From assembly GCA_025464045.1 (NCBI GenBank), contig JAODBQ010000684.1:1-8228 (forward strand): DNA of 8,228 bases, read 5' to 3'. The notes beneath the pieces are model-generated. The model did no database searches and was not told where the DNA came from. It saw only the letters and a program-made list of their open reading frames with translations. This DNA is from Ilumatobacteraceae bacterium. Its GTDB lineage: Bacteria; Actinomycetota; Acidimicrobiia; Acidimicrobiales; Ilumatobacteraceae. Positions 6,295-8,228 of the stretch are shown one piece after another; positions within the stretch are counted from its first letter, which is position 1; each line of letters begins with the position of its first letter. The translations under genes were made by a program, and so were the position numbers.

Positions 6295-7204
6295 GCGCGA
6301 CCTCCAGTGTGCCGAGACGGGCGAGCAGCGCATCCAGCGTGGCGTTGGCGTCGGCGACGATCGCCAGGTCGGCGAGCTGCATCATCGGGCAGTGGGCGTC
6401 GGTGTTGACGCTGATCACGTGCGCGGGTGCGCCGAGCCCGCTGGTGTGCTGCACGGCCCCGCTGATCCCGAACGCGAGGTACAGCTGCGGATCGACGACG
6501 ACGCCGGTCGTGCCGATCTGGCGGTCGTGACCGACCCAGCCGCGGTCGGTGACGACGCGCGTCGCGCCGACGCTCGCGCCGAGGACGGCGCCGAGTGCGG
6601 CGAGCTGCTCGAAGCGGTCGGCGCTGTCGAGCCCAGCACCGCCCGCAACGATCCGCGGCGCCTCGGCGAGGTCGAGGGTCGCGGCGTCCGCGGCGAACGT
6701 CGCAACGACCTCGGCGTCGATCGCGTCGATGGCGGCCGGCAGCACCTGCTCGCGGACGTTCGGCTCGGTCGTGACGGTCCGTTCCACGCCGCGCAGCCCC
6801 GGGTGCAACGTCGCCACGAACGCCGCGGGCGCAACGACGCTGTGCAGCTCGGTCCCGCCGGCGCGGATGAGCTCGACCGTGGTGGTGCCGACGACCATGG
6901 CGTGCGCGAGCAGCGGCCGATCGAGCGCGTGGGCGAGGCGGGGCGCGAGGTCGCGCCCGTCGGCCGAGTGCGGCAGCACCACGACCGGGTCGTCGGCGAG
7001 CAGCACCGCGAGGCCCGCCGACCACGCCCCCGGCCGGAACGCGCCGGCCTCCACCAGCCGCGCGTCGGTGACGGCGCCGCGCAGGTCGTCCAGCGCGGCG
7101 GCGGTCCCGGACCCGATCAGCAGGACTCGTCCGCCGCACTCGGCGACGACCTCGTCGCCGCCGGCGGGCAGGGACCCGTCGCGCACGACCACGAGCGCCA
7201 GCAT
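6287..7204 (-). CDS. fixB: Electron transfer flavoprotein alpha subunit (FixB)
   Basis: 305 residues, close to the usual 310-330 of ETF alpha. It pairs with FixA and holds the FAD. The C-terminal FAD domain is well conserved: RIVAGGAGL (184-192), VTDRGWVGHDRQIGTTG (218-234), the flavin-binding GISGAVQHTSG (246-256), and VNTDAHCPMMQLADLAIVAD (266-285), equivalent to the classical INxDxxAPIFxxADxG. The N-terminal domain (1-180) is more divergent, as is normal. It starts at ATG 7204, overlapping the stop of the GNAT gene as TGATG, with AAGGG 7 bases upstream (7212-7216). An upstream in-frame extension to 7369 lies wholly inside the GNAT gene and is an artefact. In most fix operons fixA immediately precedes fixB; here fixA comes last, which is unusual. 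It may belong to the mycofactocin-associated ETF alpha family. Confidence 0.88.
   Translation of the reverse strand: MLALVVVRDGSLPAGGDEVVAECGGRVLLIGSGTAAALDDLRGAVTDARLVEAGAFRPGAWSAGLAVLLADDPVVVLPHSADGRDLAPRLAHALDRPLLAHAMVVGTTTVELIRAGGTELHSVVAPAAFVATLHPGLRGVERTVTTEPNVREQVLPAAIDAIDAEVVATFAADAATLDLAEAPRIVAGGAGLDSADRFEQLAALGAVLGASVGATRVVTDRGWVGHDRQIGTTGVVVDPQLYLAFGISGAVQHTSGLGAPAHVISVNTDAHCPMMQLADLAIVADANATLDALLARLGTLEVAHG
6301..6305 (-). promoter_or_regulatory. Shine-Dalgarno of fixC
   Basis: GGAGG on the minus strand, 6 bases from the ATG at 6294, the strongest ribosome binding site seen in the window. It lies inside the 3' end of fixB and settles the fixC start at 6294 rather than 6333. Its strength suggests fixC translation does not depend only on coupling to fixB. 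Confidence 0.7.
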
Positions 7205-8136
7205 CAGCGCGCACCCTTGCCGAGGCAGACCGACGTCGGCACGCCGGCGTACTCGCCCCAGCACGGCATCGGCGTGAAGCCGAAGCGCGCGTACAGGCCG
7301 AGTGCCTCGGGCTGGCGCACCCCGGTCTCGAGCACGAGCTGCGTCGCCCCGTCGCCCAGTGCCGCCCACTCGAGCGTGTCCAGGATCGCCGCGCCGAGCT
7401 TCATGCCGCGCGCCTCCGGCGTCACGTACATCCGCTTGATCTCGGCGGTGGCGCCCGCGGGGATCCGGTACGCGCCGCAGCCGAGCGGCGAGCCGTCCAC
7501 GTAGGCGACGTAGAAGCCGCCACGCCCCGGCGCGACCTGGCCCTCGGTGAGGGTGAAGAACGTGCTGCCGGGCTCCGGGTAGCGCCCGAGGAGCTCGGCG
7601 TCCAGCGCGCCGATCAACATCTGCGCGTCGGGCGACGCGAGGTCGGTCCGCACGACGACCGCCTGCGGGTGCTGCTGACCCAGCCGGAACGCGTGCGGCG
7701 AATCACCGAAGCGCTCGAGGAAGGCCACGCGCCGCGCGGCCTCCTGCGCGGTGGGGACGGTGCCGGCGGGGATCCACCACATCGCGGTCGCCGAGCCGTC
7801 CGGCTCGAACCACTCGCTGCGCCGCCGCAGGAAGTCGCGGTGCGTGCCCCGGTAGGCGAACGCGCGCAGTGCTTCGATCGACTCCCACACCGTGAGGTTG
7901 AGCAGCTTCAGCGGATCGTCGAAGATCCGGATCGACGTGGCGTTGCCGGACTCGTCCCGCAGGCGCCAGATGTACCCGGGGGACGCCTCGCCGGCAGCGT
8001 TGACCGGGTCGAGCGCGTCGGCGAACTCGGCGATCAGCGGATGCTCGATCGGCTGGCGCAGCGTCCCGATGTTCACCTGGGCGAGGTGGAGCTGAGGCAC
8101 GCGGCCGAGCGTACCCAGGACGGTGGACCGGCTCAT
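7204..8136 (-). CDS. DUF3291-GNAT acetyltransferase fusion protein
   Basis: 310 residues with two domains. Residues about 14-150 match DUF3291, a small alpha-beta barrel-like domain of unknown function: it opens LHLAQVNIGTLRQPIEHP and has the hallmark LLNLTVWESIEALRAFAYRG (78-97) and HRDFLRRRSEWF (99-110). Residues about 158-306 form a GNAT domain, which uses acetyl-CoA to acetylate an amine: the acetyl-CoA loop lies in AEIKRMYVTPEARGMKLG (231-248), and ALGLYARFGF (278-287) is the usual motif B. The substrate is unknown. The ATG at 8136 overlaps the stop of the upstream membrane protein gene as ATGA, which supports this start; a GTG at 8100, just before the DUF3291 domain, is the alternative. 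It is coupled to fixB by TGATG, so it is made together with the Fix complex. A link to its flavoproteins or to the mycofactocin pathway is a guess. Confidence 0.85.
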   Translation of the reverse strand: MSRSTVLGTLGRVPQLHLAQVNIGTLRQPIEHPLIAEFADALDPVNAAGEASPGYIWRLRDESGNATSIRIFDDPLKLLNLTVWESIEALRAFAYRGTHRDFLRRRSEWFEPDGSATAMWWIPAGTVPTAQEAARRVAFLERFGDSPHAFRLGQQHPQAVVVRTDLASPDAQMLIGALDAELLGRYPEPGSTFFTLTEGQVAPGRGGFYVAYVDGSPLGCGAYRIPAGATAEIKRMYVTPEARGMKLGAAILDTLEWAALGDGATQLVLETGVRQPEALGLYARFGFTPMPCWGEYAGVPTSVCLGKGAR

Positions 8137-8228
8137 CGCTCGATCTGGTGCGCCCGCCGGCGGCGCACCACTTCGATGAGCACGTTGATCAGGATCGAGG
8201 TGCCGAACGCCGTCCAGAACGCGGCGGA
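8133..8228 (-). CDS. C-terminal end of an unidentified membrane protein
   Basis: The frame is open from the window edge to a TGA at 8135-8133, giving the last 31 residues. They contain a hydrophobic helix, AAFWTAFGTSILINVLIEVV, followed by a basic cytoplasmic-type tail VRRRRAHQIER, the pattern of a final transmembrane segment with its positive-inside end. The stop overlaps the ATG of the DUF3291-GNAT gene as ATGA, so the gene probably belongs to the same operon. Every third base is G or C except in GAA and the stop, in line with real coding sequence. Too little is present to name a family. Confidence 0.65.
   Translation of the reverse strand, partial: SAAFWTAFGTSILINVLIEVVRRRRAHQIER

Noticed and set aside
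5152..6408. Plus-strand open frame of 418 codons
   Set aside because: It is antisense to fixC and has no recognisable domain.
8146..8170. 9-bp inverted repeat TGGTGCGCC/GGCGCACCA
   Set aside because: It falls in the Arg-rich end of the partial membrane protein, where GC-rich arginine codons easily create such symmetry; no T-tract, and a terminator there would cut the operon.

Overview
The window is very GC-rich (roughly 70% by eye), and every supported gene lies on the minus strand, so transcription runs from position 8228 down to 1. High GC at third codon positions, overlapping stop/start codons and the gene content point to an actinobacterium. The mix of mycofactocin genes with a Fix-type electron-transfer complex suggests the Acidimicrobiia (Ilumatobacter-like), but that placement is inference from memory of gene content, not a computed result.

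Layout in transcription order: (1) 8228-8133, the last 31 codons of an unidentified membrane protein. (2) 8136-3909, a tightly packed run: a DUF3291-GNAT fusion, fixB (ETF alpha), fixC (ETF-quinone oxidoreductase-like flavoprotein), fixX (ferredoxin-like) and fixA (ETF beta). Every junction is an overlap (ATGA, TGATG, 8 bases, ATGA, ATGA), so this is almost certainly one operon. The order B-C-X-A is a permutation of the usual fixABCX. (3) 3908-3700, a 209-base gap with a 9-bp inverted repeat and a doubtful 49-codon ORF. (4) 3699-1563, mftE (creatininase-family peptidase) and mftF (family 2 glycosyltransferase), 4 bases apart; both are clearly mycofactocin maturation genes. (5) 1562-1241, mostly non-coding: a 21-codon ORF coupled to mftF, a small hairpin, and two tandem 62-bp units that each fold into a long nested hairpin. 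(6) 1240-275, a divergent alanine-racemase-like protein. (7) 278-1, the start of a multi-pass membrane protein coupled to it by a GTGA overlap and running off the window.

How the parts may work together: MftE cuts the modified MftA peptide to release the mycofactocin core, and MftF adds sugars to it. Mycofactocin is a redox cofactor that must be reoxidised. FixB/FixA accept electrons as an ETF, and FixC/FixX pass them to quinone (and, if the complex bifurcates, partly to a low-potential ferredoxin or flavodoxin). The neighbourhood therefore suggests a route from mycofactocin-dependent dehydrogenases into the respiratory chain. That functional link is a hypothesis from gene proximity. mftA, mftB, mftC, mftD and mftG are not in the window. 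The racemase-like gene and its membrane partner look like a separate cell-envelope or amino-acid unit beyond the hairpin repeats.
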